Positions 40,867 to 51,034 of a stretch of DNA of 64,000 nucleotides are shown here, in pieces. Below the pieces are notes generated by a model. The model saw only the letters and a program-made list of their open reading frames with translations, did not search any database and was not told where the DNA came from. Position 1 is the first letter of the stretch. Every line of letters begins with the position of its first letter. A program made the translations under genes and the position numbers. This DNA comes from Symbiodinium natans (taxonomy: Eukaryota > Sar > Dinophyceae > Suessiales > Symbiodiniaceae): assembly GCA_905221605.1 (NCBI GenBank), contig CAJNDS010000535.1, positions 673,388 through 737,387 of the forward strand, given 5' to 3'.

Positions 40867-41403
40867 ACCCTAAGCTTGCCCGAAACCTTAGACCCTTAAC
40901 CCTTAGACCCTAAAGGGATGAGCTAAGACCTCAGGGCTCACGGCTTCCCCAACCCCAACAATGAGGACCATGAAATGCTCATGTTTAGGGCTTAGGGCTT
41001 AGGGCTTAGGGCTTCGGGCTTAGGGCTTCGGGCTTAGGGCTTAGGGCTTCGGGCTTCGGGTTTCGGGTTTAGGGTTTACCAATACCCCAAACCTTAAAGC
41101 AGGGTGACGATCGAACACCCTAAAATCTAAACCCCCCCCTGAACCCACACGGAGCCGATGGCCCAGGCTGAGGAGGGGCCTGAAAGTAGAGAAGCCCTAA
41201 AGCTCTAAAGCTCTAAAGCTCTAAAGCCCTAAACCCCAAACCCCAAACCCCAAACCCTAAACCCTAAACCCTAAACCCTAAACCCTAAACCCTAAACCCT
41301 AAACCCTAAACCCTAAACCCCAACCTTAAACCCTAAACCCCAAGCAACGTATGGTCCACCTGAAGCCGCTATTGCGAAGCCGAGGACAGCTGGAGCCACA
41401 TGA
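40481..41403 (+). CDS. Four-exon gene end, 52 codons visible
   Basis: Exons 40481-40507, 40705-40758, 41167-41185 and 41345-41403 total 159 nt, in phase, ending at TGA (41401-41403). Pieces are V-G-D-M-G-L-M-E-L (donor CTG|GTAAGC, a near-consensus site), V-V-D-L-P-G-S-A-Q-K-S-M-A-N-G-K-L-R, A-E-E-G-P-E and T-T-Y-G-P-P-E-A-A-I-A-K-P-R-T-A-G-A-T. Introns hold CCCTAAA arrays (40772-40872; 41248-41340) and a CTTAGGG block (40985-41060). The 5' end is not found. The next same-strand ATG (41691) lies 288 bp on. Function unknown. Confidence 0.6.
40772..40872. repeat. CCCTAAA then CCCTCAA array
   Basis: Eight CCCTAAA units switch to six CCCTCAA units. Confidence 0.95.
41248..41340. repeat. CCCTAAA array
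   Basis: About thirteen units directly before the last exon of the 40,481 gene. Confidence 0.95.
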
Positions 41404-41414
41404 AGGCATCTCTG

Positions 41415-41476
41415 AACCCTAAACCCTAAACCCTAAACCCTAAACCCTAAACCCTAAACCCTAAACCCTAAACCCT
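41415..41476. repeat. CCCTAAA array
   Basis: About nine perfect units just after the stop at 41403. Confidence 0.95.
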
Positions 41477-41690
41477 ACATCTAAGGTTTAGGATTTCTCT
41501 AGACTTCAGGGTCCCCAAACCCTCACCCCCAAAACTTAAACCCTAAATCCCCACTTCGAAACTTGAAACCCCAAACCTTGAAACTCTAAACCCAGAAACT
41601 CGAAACCGCTTCGGGAGTAGTTACAACCCTAAACCCCAAACCCTAAACCCTAAACCCTTAACCCTTTGGGCTAGGGTGCATATTCAAGCC

Positions 41691-42754
41691 ATGGTTCTGG
41701 CTGCCTGGCTCCTGCTGTGCGCTGCCCTTGCCGCCGTCCATACAGACCCTCCGCCATAGTTTTTTGCGTCAAGAACTCGTATTTCCTGAGACCTAAACCC
41801 TGAACCCTGGACCCTAAACGCCTTAAACCCTAGACCTCCTCCGCCCCCCCCCCCCCCCCCCCCCCCCCCCCGCCCCCACCCTAACCCCCTAAACCCAAAC
41901 CCTAAACCCTAAACCCTAACCCCTAAACCCTGAACCCCAAAAGGTCAAGCCCTGGAGTTGAAAATTTTCAGGGTGCAGGGATTGCCAGCTGGGCGTTTGG
42001 GTGGGCAGTTCCCCTAGCCCAAAGCCCTCTTCCCTATGCTAAAGGCCCTTGTAACTACCAAGACCCTCAGCCCTAAACCTTAAAATTCTAAACATAACCC
42101 CCAAACAGCTAAGACCCTCAACCCGAAACCTTGAACATACACATAAAAACCTTAAAACCTCAAACACGAACCCTCCACCCTAAACCGTAAAACCCTAAAC
42201 ATAAACCCCAAAACATAAACCCCAAATTCCCTAAGACTCTCAACCCTATACCTTAAAACCCTGAACATAGACCCCAAAACCCCTAAGACTCTCAACCCTA
42301 AACCTGAGAACCCTAAACACAAACCCCCAAACCCCGAAAGCCCTAACCCTAAACCCTCAAACCTAAACCCTAAACCCCAAACCCTAAACCCTAAACCCTA
42401 GAAACCCGAAAGCCCTAAAACCCTTTCGCCTCAAGCAAGGCAGCACCCTGGTTTTGAGTAGGGAAAGAGGGAACACGGTACCTCGTATCCACCCTTATAT
42501 ACCCTTTGAGGGACTATGTAGGCTGCCTCAACCCTAAACCCTAAGCCCTAAACCCCAAACCCTAAACCCCAAACCCTAAACCCTAAGCCCTAAGCCCTAA
42601 GCCCTAAGCCCTAAGCCCTAAACCCTAAACCCTAAACCCTAAACCCCAAACCCCAAGCCCCAAACCCTACCAACGAAGCAGTAAGAGGATGGTGCCCCCC
42701 CGCCGCATCTCCGAGGCTCGAGCCTTCGATGTGGGAGTTCGGACTCTTCCTTTT
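41691..42754 (+). CDS. Start of a secreted or plastid-targeted protein gene
   Basis: Exon 1 (41691-41735) encodes M-V-L-A-A-W-L-L-L-C-A-A-L-A-A, a clean signal peptide, ending GCC|GTCCAT in phase 0. Exon 2 (42686-42754) after GCAGTAAG reads R-M-V-P-P-R-R-I-S-E-A-R-A-F-D-V-G-V-R-T then L-P-F, ending TTT|GTGGGG, also phase 0. The intron is about 950 nt with a C-run (41842-41872), CCCTAAA arrays and CCCTAAG variants. In dinoflagellates such a leader can also begin a bipartite plastid signal. It may continue into the exons at 43209-44331, but the phase of the better frame there does not fit without an extra exon. Confidence 0.5.
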
Positions 42755-43208
42755 GTGGGGGGAGGGGGTTTAGGGTTTAGGGTTCTGAGGGTTTAGGGTG
42801 TAGGGTTTAGGGTTCTGCGGGTTTTGGGTTTAGGGTGTAGGGTTTAGGGTTCTGAGGGTTTGGGGTTCAGGGTTCTGAGGGTTCTGAGGGTTTGGGGTGT
42901 AGGGTTGGGGGGGAGGGGGGGGAGGCTGGTTAGGGGTTTGGGGTTTAGGGGTCGGTTAGGGTTTAGGGTTTAGGGTTTAGGGAACAGGGCTCTGGGGTGT
43001 TTACAATACAGGGTTAGGGCTCAGGAGTGCAGAGGTTCCGGATTAGGGTTTAGGGTTTAGGGTTTAGGACTTAGGACTTAGGGCTACGGTTTACGGTTTA
43101 GGGTTCAGGATCTAGGGTTTAGGGTTCAAGGGCCGGGTTGTCATATACACATTTTCCGGGATTTGTTGCGGACGCTGGCGAAAAGGTTGATTCGTTGTCC
43201 CGATGCAG

Positions 43209-44331
43209 AAGAGGCTGAGCCTACATCCCAGGCCCCCGACCCGAACACGGTCTAGTTTCAGAACCCTAAAACCCTAAACCCGAAAACCCTGAAACCCTAA
43301 AACCCTAGAACCCTAAAACCCTGAATCCTAAACCCTAACGCATGTTGCGCCGGATGGTTTTCCTGTTAGGATTTAGGGTTTAGGGTTTCGGGTTTAGGGT
43401 TTAGGGTTGAGGGTGGAAAGGACACATGCCCCATATCCCAAAACACGCAAACGGCCTTGAGTGCTATCAGGCGCTTTGTTTCAGAAATCTACGGGTAGTT
43501 GCATGGGCCCTTAGTATGGTCCCTTACCTCCTTAGAGGGTTCTGACGTATGGGCCCCTGGGTTGTATAGGGAAAATACGAGGTATACCGTCAAGCCCCCA
43601 AACACCCTCAAACCTCGAACCCCCAAACCCTCAAAACCCTATGCCCTAAACCGTACACCCATAAACCCTAGACCCCAGACCGTATAGCCTAAAAACCCAC
43701 CCGTCCGGGTGGGCCTAACCCTAAACCCTACATCCTAAACCCTAAACCCCAAGATTCCATCAGTCCAGGTGGGCAGCTAGACCCCAGACACAGCTGCAAC
43801 GGCTTACCTCACGGTGCCGCTTGGTCTGCAGGTTGTTGAGTTCGGAGAGTTTCGGGGCCAGCCAGGGTTTAGGGTTTAGGGTTTCGGGTTTAGGGTTTAG
43901 GGGTTCTGGGTTTAGGGTTCTGGGTTTAGGGTTCAGGGTTCAGGGTTTAGGTTTAGGGTTTAGCCTTTAGGGTTCAGGTTTTAGGGCTCAAGGTTCTCCG
44001 GATTCAGGGGTTGGCCTAATTCGCCCTTGTGGAAGTGGCCATTGATGGCAGCAGTGAGCCCTAAACCCAAAACCCTGTACCCTAAGCCCTAAACCCTAAA
44101 CCCTAAACTGGACCAGTTCGGTGCAGAACAAGACCCGTCACTTTCGCTGATCTCACCGAAGCGTCAGCCAGGGAAGGAGAAGAATCCGACACTGAGTCGC
44201 TTTACAGCGTGGCTGGCAGGGCCAGCAGCGCGCCCAGCAGCGTCTTCCGCGTGGCTCCGGGGGCACCACGTCCCGAGAAAGCCGAGGGCCGAGGAAGCCC
44301 TCTGAGCTCAGCGAAGAGGACAGAGCCCTAG
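43209..44331 (+). CDS. Three-exon gene end, Ser/Glu/Ala-rich
   Basis: Exons 43209-43249, 43832-43866 and 44127-44331 join in phases 0 and 2 and stop at TAG (44329-44331). Pieces are E-E-A-E-P-T-S-Q-A-P-D-P-N-T, V-V-E-F-G-E-F-R-G-Q-P-G (donor CAGG|GTTTAGGG) and T-R-P-V-T-F-A-D-L-T-E-A-S-A-R-E-G-E-E-S, continuing D-T-E-S-L-Y-S-V-A-G-R-A-S-S-A-P-S-S. The tail looks disordered. A second phase-consistent reading exists in another frame (K-R-L-S-L-H-P ...), so the frame is not settled. Introns hold CCCTAAA and TTTAGGG repeats. Confidence 0.5.
43501..43575. repeat. Family-C fragment
   Basis: ATGGGCCCTTAGTATGGTCC followed by GACGTATGGGCCCC. Half of the dispersed family-C inverted repeat. Confidence 0.6.
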
Positions 44332-44384
44332 GGTTTAGGGTTTAGGGTTTAGGGTTTAGGGTTTAGGGTTTAGGGTTTAGGGTT
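44330..44384. repeat. TTTAGGG array
   Basis: Seven units between the TAG of one gene and the frame of the next. Confidence 0.95.
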
Positions 44385-44438
44385 ATGGAGGAGGTCCTTG
44401 AGGAGGAAAGGCGGGCTGATATCGCGTGAGCGATAGAG

Positions 44439-46423
44439 ATGTTCGATGAGATGACTGATGCCGGCGAAATCGAAGCGGATGGGGCGGTCCGTGCGAATGC
44501 TGAAGAAGGACCATATACAAGGTACATCTAGGGGTTATATAGGGGATTGCGATTAAGGGTCCCTTCTAGGGTCCCTCCACCCTAAACCCTAAACCCGAAA
44601 CCCTAAACCCTAAACCCTAAACCCTAAACCCTAAACCCTAAACCCTAAACCCTAAACCCTAAACCCTAAACCCTAAACCCTACCCCGTAGGCCTTCGGCA
44701 CGAACCTTGGCAGAGCTTTGCCGTGGCAAAGGGCTCTGCGAGTCGGCGCAAGGCGTGATGAATTTCAGAGCAGACCTTGCCCTCTTTAGGGTTAGGGTTT
44801 AGGGTTTAGGGTTTAGGGTTTTAGGGTTTAGGGTTTAGGGTTTAGGGTTTAGGGTTCAGGGTTTAGGGTTTAGGGTTTAGGGGTTAGGGCAACGCCCCCC
44901 AGCTGTAAGTAGCCCTTTTCTGGAACATGTGAACACCCTAGACCCTGAGCCCTGAAGGACGCGGCCAAACCAATCTCACGAGCATCTTTGTGAGGGTGAA
45001 ATATGATCTTGCTCGATCGTTTGTAATTGAGGGATGCAATCCACGATGAACGTCCGTGAAACGCGGGCAGCTCTAAACCCGAAACCCCTAAATCCTAAAC
45101 CTTAAACCTCAAGCACCCGAAGCCCAAACCGCTCCCAAACCAAATCCATTAGGTTATTGAGCTTCGGATTTAGGGTTTAGGGCTTACGGTTTAAGGGGAT
45201 CTTGCGCAACCCTAAACCCTAAACCCTAAACCCTAAACCCTAAACCCTAAACCCTAAACCACCTGGATTCGAGGTCAAGCTTCTTTATCCTCTGCTGCGT
45301 CCTCCCTATCCAGCTGGGCAGCCTATGATGGTCCGGGCCTCAGCTGTAGAAAGGTTGATTTAGGGGTTTGGCGGTTTAGGGTTTAGGGTTTAGGGTTTCG
45401 GCTTAGAACTTGGGATGTTCCCCTTGATGGGGATTAGAATAGGGGGGGTGCCAGAATTCCTGTTGAGGACTGCTAGTACAAGGGGGAACAGCCCAGGTGA
45501 ACCTTTCATCCCTGAACCAACAATTCCCCCAAATGGACGCAGAGGAGCAAATCCCAAGCCAAAAACCCTAAACCCCAAACCCTAAACCCAACAAAAAAAA
45601 CCAAACCCCTAAACCCCGAAAACCCTAAACCCACAAAGCCCTAAACCTTAAACCTTGGAACTGCGCCCAAACCTTGGAACTGCAGCTAATTAGGGTTCAA
45701 CGGGATTTGGTGTTCAGGGCGGTTTTCTAGACCTTTGGTGCGAGGCCTCAGGCGCTTGTAGGGGTTTGGAGTTTGTAGGGTTTAGGGTTGTAGGGTTTGG
45801 GGTTTGTAGGGGTTTTTTCGAGTTTAGGGCTAATTAGGGGCTTAGGGCTTAGGGCTTAGGGTTAGGGTTTAGGGTTTAGGGTTCAGGAGGCTCCAGGTTT
45901 GTAGGGTAGGGTTTAGGGTTCCAGGATTGGGTCTTGTAGGGTAGCTTTTAGGGTTGAAGGACCCTACCCTAAACCCTAAACCCTATAAACCCTAAACCCG
46001 ATCTACAAGTGTTGTACTGATAGGGTTTCGGATGAGATCAAGAGTTCATAAGGCTTAGGCTTTCTTGGCTTGGGTGCCGAAGCCCTAAAGCCTTTGCAGC
46101 CCAACAAAAGCCCTGGAGGAGGGCACCCGAGGGCATGTGTCAAGAAAGCCGATGGCCCGCAATTATCGTCATGTTTCCCCGGCTGTTTCCCACTTCGCAT
46201 AGGTTGGGGTCTTGCTTAGCTACTTTGATGTCCAGGTATGGATGACACACAAAACCCTTATTCCCCCCCCCCCCCTCCCCCAGGCCGCAGAGGCATTGCC
46301 CGAACTATTCTGATAAGCAGCTTCATGGTGAGCTTCATGTGCGATATTTCCTATCAAGGAAAGCCCTTCGTGTTTCGCGAGTGCATGTCTATAGTCATGG
46401 CACATGTTGCATCACACGATTGA
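44439..46423 (+). CDS. Five-exon gene, 165 aa, unknown product
   Basis: Exons 44439-44521, 44691-44790, 45274-45345, 46100-46202 and 46284-46423 total 498 nt = 166 codons with TGA at 46421-46423, all junctions in phase. Pieces: M-F-D-E-M-T-D-A-G-E-I-E-A-D-G-A-V-R-A-N; T-L-A-E-L-C-R-G-K-G-L-C-E-S-A-Q-G; V-K-L-L-Y-P-L-L-R-P-P-Y-P-A-G-Q-P-M-M-V; P-N-K-S-P-G-G-G-H-P-R-A-C-V-K-K-A-D-G-P; S-Y-Q-G-K-P-F-V-F-R-E-C-M-S-I-V-M-A-H-V. Donors are GTACAT, GTTAGG (telomeric), GTAGAA and GTTGGG. The last acceptor follows a near-perfect C tract. The frame extends upstream to ATG 44385 across one in-frame TGA (44427-44429). Introns hold CCCTAAA (44578-44682; 45210-45260) and TTTAGGG (44790-44883) arrays and a family-A element. 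The intronless gene at 46523 starts 99 bp after the stop. Confidence 0.65.
44578..44682. repeat. CCCTAAA array (intronic)
   Basis: About fourteen units in intron 1 of the 44,439 gene. Confidence 0.95.
44790..44883. repeat. TTTAGGG array (intronic)
   Basis: About thirteen units beginning at the donor of exon 2 of the 44,439 gene. Confidence 0.95.
45409..45497 (+). mobile_element. Family-A inverted-repeat element (intronic)
   Basis: CTTGGGATGTTCCCCTT to AAGGGGGAACAGCCCAGG, 89 bp, containing CCAGAATTCCTGTTGAGGAC, which matches the internal CTAGAATTCCTACTAAGGAC of the 18783 copy. Confidence 0.7.
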
Positions 46424-46522
46424 CACGCAGACATCCACAAAGACTCAACGCATGATTCCTTCTGACTCCTGAATTCTATGCTGGTGCCTGTTGTGGGGGT
46501 GGGAAGTTGATACTTTTCGTTC

Positions 46523-47185
46523 ATGCCAGAGTTGTCAGAGCGCAGGTTCGCGCTGTTGCTTTCTGCGTCAGCAGCGACTTGGCTGGCAGGTTCAGTTTTC
46601 GTGGACTCTGCCCCCAAGCAGTTTCCGACCTCCTCCTCCTCCTCCATCAGACGCAGATGCGGCGACGATGACAGCATGAAGGAGGCCTTCCAACTTTTTT
46701 CGGCTGCAGAAGAAGCAAAGAGAGATCCTGCTAAGCAGGCAGACTTTAGGTCGATGTTCGGGAAGCAGATGTCCTCTTCGGGATATCGTCCTAGCGATCC
46801 TGTGCAAGAAGGTCTGAATGAGGTCTTCGGCGCATTTGATGCCTGGTACGCGTGGAGGATGTCAGGATCAGCCAGGCAGGATGCGGAAGATGTCCTTGGC
46901 CGTCTTCAGCGTTCAACTGGCCCTCTGAAACAAGCTTGGAGGCTTGCCAGCTCAGCTGGCGACGACGACTACAAAGATAGATTGGGCGCGGCCTATTTGA
47001 GATTCCCTGTCTTCTATGCCCAATTAAAAACTCGCCATCCCGAGGTTTTGAGGGCAGAGCTCGCAAGCATGTGCCTTGATTTCCTCAAAATATACTCTGG
47101 ATCGCGACTGGTGCAGTCTTGGAAGGAAGGCGGGCATCTGCCGTATGCAGATCCTGCTGCATGGCCTTACGACGGTGATGATTGA
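46523..47185 (+). CDS. Intronless gene, 220 aa, N-terminal hydrophobic segment
   Basis: The longest convincing single ORF. ATG at 46523 lies 99 bp after the stop of the 44,439 gene, same strand. Residues about 9-28 (F-A-L-L-L-S-A-S-A-A-T-W-L-A-G-S-V-F-V-D) form a signal-anchor or signal peptide, followed by a Ser/Arg linker. The body is helical and charged (A-F-Q-L-F-S-A-A-E-E-A-K-R-D-P-A; E-G-L-N-E-V-F-G-A-F-D-A-W-Y-A-W; Y-L-R-F-P-V-F-Y-A-Q-L-K) and the C-terminus is acidic (W-P-Y-D-G-D-D) before TGA. Lack of introns contrasts with all neighbours and could reflect retroposition. The ATG is supported by the hydrophobic N-terminus. No family recognised; targeting to ER, plastid or thylakoid lumen is possible. 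Overlapping minus-strand frames are shadows. Confidence 0.75.
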   Translation: MPELSERRFALLLSASAATWLAGSVFVDSAPKQFPTSSSSSIRRRCGDDDSMKEAFQLFSAAEEAKRDPAKQADFRSMFGKQMSSSGYRPSDPVQEGLNEVFGAFDAWYAWRMSGSARQDAEDVLGRLQRSTGPLKQAWRLASSAGDDDYKDRLGAAYLRFPVFYAQLKTRHPEVLRAELASMCLDFLKIYSGSRLVQSWKEGGHLPYADPAAWPYDGDD

Positions 47186-47189
47186 TTCC

Positions 47190-47760
47190 ACTCTGGATCT
47201 TTTAACCTTTGAGCTTTGGAGGTGTTCTCCTAGTGACGCTCCTGGCAGTGTGGCTGGATTCGAGTGCCACTTCCCACTCAGGTTTTGTTTGCGACGCTTG
47301 TGCAAGGTTTCGCATTGTCAGGCTTTGAAATTTGAGATGCTGAGTGGCGCAATGCGATTGAAATTCCCCCTTTGCCCATGTCATCACATGTGTTACACGA
47401 TGGTACTTTGACCCTCGGTAGGAGAAGCGCTAGATCGACACCCAGATCCCCAATAGACGAAAACAACGCTTCTACCCAAAAGCCAGAAACCATCAAAACC
47501 TAAATCCCACAGAACTTATGCCCTCAGCCTAAGCCCCATCACCCTAATCCGAAACCCCTTAGCCCCCAAAGCGCCCAAAACCCTAATCCCTAAACTCCCT
47601 AATCCCTAGACTTCTCGACCTTGAAACCCTTGACCCCAAATGCGTAAGGCCGGCCTGGCTGTTATCTTGCATGCTTTTTAAGGTCCGGGTAAACTCTTTA
47701 GTTCCAAACGCTAAACCCTAAACCCCATTCTATATCCCCCTTGGGAATTATTTTTTATTG
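47190..47760. other. Downstream region of the 46,523 gene, no gene seen
   Basis: Unique, AT-balanced DNA to about 47470 (a + frame at 47076 is a shadow overlapping the CDS end), then diverged CCCTAAA-like units to 47750. No exon supported. Confidence 0.5.
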
Positions 47761-47835
47761 GTGCTTATGTAAAACCAAGAGGATATTTAAAAAAAACACT
47801 ATTTGAACTATGGTTCTAAGGGGAGTATAGCATTC

Positions 47836-47913
47836 ATGCTGGCCTCCCTTGCAAGCTCCTCCGGCACCGAGCACAAGCCCCACCGAACCTGCAAAACCCA
47901 GAGCTCCAGCTGA
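47836..47913 (+). CDS. Possible start exon
   Basis: ATG begins M-L-A-S-L-A-S-S-S-G-T-E-H-K-P-H-R-T-C-K, open to TGA at 47911-47913. Weak; a longer minus-strand frame overlaps. It could be the first exon of the chain that includes 48034. Confidence 0.3.
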   Translation: MLASLASSSGTEHKPHRTCKTQSSS

Positions 47914-48033
47914 ATTTGGGGTTCCATGTAGAACGAATGTAGCATGTTTCGGATCTATGTTGGGTTCTCTAACCCTAAACCCTAAGCCCTGAACTCTGCG
48001 TGATGAGTTCCACGGTTCTCCACCTTGCCGAAG

Positions 48034-48420
48034 GGCGCCATATTGTTTGGTGCATTCGAGCCACGGCACCCTGGAATGCGCTTTGATGCACGGCAGTGAG
48101 CTTCTACCGTCAGTGAGCTTCTACCGTCCGAACCTTCTGAGCTGTTCTCGTCCGCTCACTGGAAATTCAGGGCCCATACTAAGGGACCATGTAACTAGCC
48201 CTAAACCCTAAACCCTAAACCCTAAACCCTAAACCCTAAACCCTAAACCCTAAACCCTAAACCCTAAACCCTAAACCCTAAACCCTAAACCCTAAACCCT
48301 AAACCCTAAACCCTAAACCCTAAACCTAACAAGGGACTATGTAATCACCCCAAGAGTGCACCCAGGTCTCCTGCCCAGATGGTTGGCAGAGTCGGAACTA
48401 CTCGAGGCCCCCCCTTCATG
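48034..48420 (+). CDS. Two-exon chain, unknown product
   Basis: Exon 48034-48095 (acceptor CCGAAG) reads G-A-I-L-F-G-A-F-E-P-R-H-P-G-M-R-F-D-A-R, ending in phase 2 at GGCA|GTGAGC. Exon 48366-48420 (acceptor CACCCAG) continues in phase as Q-S-P-A-Q-M-V-G-R-V-G-T-T-R-G-P-P-F-M to ATG|GTTTGGG. The intron (270 nt) carries a family-C fragment and an eighteen-unit CCCTAAA array (48198-48327). The donor neighbourhood (CAGTGAGCTTCTACCGT) is tandemly duplicated (48094-48128). Product unknown. Confidence 0.6.
48198..48327. repeat. CCCTAAA array (intronic)
   Basis: About eighteen perfect units between the exons ending at 48095 and starting at 48366. Confidence 0.95.
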
Positions 48421-48690
48421 GTTTGGGTTTAGGGTTTAGGCTTTAGGGGTTTGGGGTTTAGGGGGTTTATAGGGTTTATAGGGGTTTTTGGGTTTACAGG
48501 GTTTACAGGGTTTACAGGGTTTGTAGGGTTTATAGGGTTGAGAGGTTCCCCCCCCCCCCCCCCCCCGGTCTTCGGGCTTCGGGTTTAAGGGTGTTTCGGG
48601 CGTTTTGGGCGTTTTGGGTGTTTAGGGTGTTTAGGGTGTTTAGGGTGTTTAGGGTGTTTAGGGTGTTTAGGGTGTTAGGGTGGCTTAGGA
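48420..48690. repeat. Mixed variant array: TTTATAGGG, TTTACAGGG and GTGTTTAGG units
   Basis: TTTAGGG changes to TTTACAGGG and TTTATAGGG, then a C18 run (48549-48566), then seven GTGTTTAGG units (48610-48670). Confidence 0.9.
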
Positions 48691-49197
48691 CTTAAAGCTA
48701 GACAACAAGCCCAAGCTTACAGGTTCTGAGTGCAGAGGTAGGGAAGAAGCCCTAAACCCCAAACCCTGAACCCTAAACCCTAAGCCCTAAACCCTAAACT
48801 AAGCCCTACAAGGTTCATATTCTGGGGAGGGGAGGATGTGGGGTCCCGAATCTCCTACAGAGAACTTGTAGGTAAACCTGTAAGTTTGGGCTTAGGGTTT
48901 CGGGTTTAGGGTTTAGGGTTTGAGGGTGAATTCGGGTTTACGGTTTGGGGTTTTGAGGGTTTGGGGTTTAGGGTTTCGGACCTAGGCCCTAAACCCGAAA
49001 CAGGCGTTGTTAGGCCCTAAACCCGAAACCCTAAATCCTAAGCCCGAAGCCCTAAGACCTAAGCCCTAAGTTAGTGCTTAGGGCGTGCGACTCATGTCCA
49101 GAGGCTTCTGGTAACTTTTCTCCCTGAACCTCACACCTTCAGCCCTACTGAACACCATTTTGCCCTTAAAAGCCTGGAACCCAAAAAAGCCCAAAAT

Positions 49198-49305
49198 CCT
49201 AACCCTAAACCCTAAACCCTAAACCCTAAACCCTAAACCCTAAACCCTAAACCCTAAACCCTAAACCCTAAACCCTAAACCCTAAACCCTAAACCCTAAA
49301 CCCTA
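49198..49305. repeat. CCCTAAA array
   Basis: About fifteen units, followed by CCCCTAAA variants (49435-49495). Confidence 0.95.
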
Positions 49306-49497
49306 AAACCCCAACCCCTACAACTTCGAAAACACAACCTAAACCATGGTAAGCCTAAACCCCCTAACCCTAAACCCTAAACCCTCATCCCTAAATCCTA
49401 AGCCCTAAACCCTAAACCCTAAACCCTTAAACCTCTATACCCCTAAACCCCTAAACCCCTAAACCCCTCAACCCCTAAACCCCTAAACCCCAAACTG

Positions 49498-49560
49498 GCA
49501 CCTCTCCGGGGACGCATTGCTCTTGGCCAAGGTTACCCGAAGCCCTACGAAGCACTGAAC
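49498..49560 (+). CDS. Candidate exon with telomeric donor
   Basis: The frame A-P-L-R-G-R-I-A-L-G-Q-G-Y-P-K-P-Y-E-A-L-N ends exactly at AAC|GTTTAGGG in phase 0. There is no clean AG just upstream (AAACTG|GCA), so the left edge is unsure. Confidence 0.45.
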
Positions 49561-49599
49561 GTTTAGGGATAAGGGTTCAGGGTTTTTGGGTTTGGGGTT

Positions 49600-49725
49600 T
49601 AGGGTTTAGGGTTAGGGTTTAGGGTTTAGGGTTTAGGGTTTAGGGTTTAGGGTTTAGGGTATAGGGTTTAGGGTTTAGGGTTTAGGGTTTAGGGTTTAGG
49701 GTTTAGGGTTTAGGGTTTAGGGTTC
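49600..49725. repeat. TTTAGGG array
   Basis: About eighteen units. Confidence 0.95.
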
Positions 49726-49913
49726 CAGGAGCCGGGAGTCTTAAAACCTTACTGGTCGCTGGGCTCCTGAGGCAGAACGTCGAATCCTGAACCTTGAGCC
49801 CTAAATTCCCCCTAACCCTAACCCTAAACCCTAAACCCTAAACCCCAAACCCTAAACCCTAAACCCTAAACCCTAAACCCTAAACCCTGAACCCTGCACA
49901 CTCCACCTCCAAG

Positions 49914-49956
49914 GATCACCTGGAAGATTATGTGCCGGGGTTCGGGTGGCTGGAAG
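49914..49956 (+). CDS. Candidate exon (14 codons)
   Basis: CCTCCAAG|G opens D-H-L-E-D-Y-V-P-G-F-G-W-L-E, ending in phase 1 at GAAG|GCGCAT (GC donor) or earlier at TTCGG|GTGGCT. CCCTAAA array to the left. Phase 1 would join the exon at 50960. Confidence 0.5.
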
Positions 49957-50959
49957 GCGCATGCCTGAACCCTAAATCCTAAACGGGTGTGGGGTTTAGG
50001 GTGTAGGGTTTAGGGTTTAGGGTTTAGGGTTTAGGGTTAGGGGGTTTAGGGTTCAGGGTTTAGGGTGTAGGGTTTAGGGTACTAGAATCCCTATTTAAGG
50101 ACTGTCAGTATAAGGGGGATACATCTTAACCTAAATCCTAAACCCCAATCCCTAAACCCCAAGCCAGAAAAGGGGCTGGTGGTCTCTTTAAGGAGGGTTC
50201 TGTTTTATCGGGCCATCTTTTGGGACTCTTTTTCGGGTATCTTACGGTGGCCTTTATAAGGGTTTAGGGTTTAGGGTTTAGGGAGAAGTTGCACGTGATT
50301 CAGTTTCAGTCAGATTTTGCAGGATGGATGGACGACAATAAACCTGGAATGTCTCTTACAACAGCCCTTGAAGGAGCCCAAAAACGGCTTCAACAGAAAT
50401 ATCCTCAAGGCCCCAATAACACTCCAAAGCGAAAAGGCCCAAAAACCCCAGAACACAGCCAAGGGCAAAAAACAAAACCCCCCCCCCCCCAGACCCACCA
50501 AAACTCGACAAAAGCCGACAAAAACCCCAAAAGAACTCCGGACGCAACCCTATACAATTTCTATCAATCCTAAACCCTAAACCCTAAACCCAAACCATAA
50601 GGCCTCGTTCAGCAGCCCCAATGCACCCCATCCAGGTCCCAATGCTCGTAGGCGGCGCGTAGGGCGGTAGCCCTAAACCCTAAACCCTGTAAACCCTAAA
50701 CCCTAAACCCGTGTTGGTGGGGTGTGCTGTAAGGCATTGTAGGCCCAGCCTGGGGTGGGGACGCGGGGGCGAGGGTCCTTTGTGTCGTTAGACCTGTTCT
50801 CGTTCCAGGCACGCCTCAGGGGCGTGTAGAGCTGTGTAGAAGTGTGTAGAAGTGTGAAGAGGTTTAGGGTTTAGGGTTTAGGGTTTAGGGTTTAGGGTTT
50901 AGGGTTTAGGCTGCAGCTGGCACGAAACCCTAAAACCCCCCGAAACCCTGGCTCTCCAG

Positions 50960-51034
50960 AGAGAGGCGGAAGACCCGCCGGGCTGCAAGATCCTTCTTTG
51001 CCCTCATCTTCTGGAGACCCCGGGAATTTTCGGC
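50960..51034 (+). CDS. Candidate exon with telomeric donor
   Basis: CTCTCCAG|A precedes E-A-E-D-P-P-G-C-K-I-L-L-C-P-H-L-L-E-T-P then G-I-F-G, ending at GGC|GTTTAGGG. A second open frame (R-G-G-R-P-A-G-L-Q) is compatible with the exon at 49914. The first has stronger G/C third-position bias. TTTAGGG and TTTGGGG repeats follow. Confidence 0.6.

Noticed and set aside
47755-48069. 104-codon minus-strand ORF as a gene
   Set aside because: It overlaps the + strand exon at 48034, which has acceptor, donor and phase match. Its tail reads from CCCTAA-like DNA.
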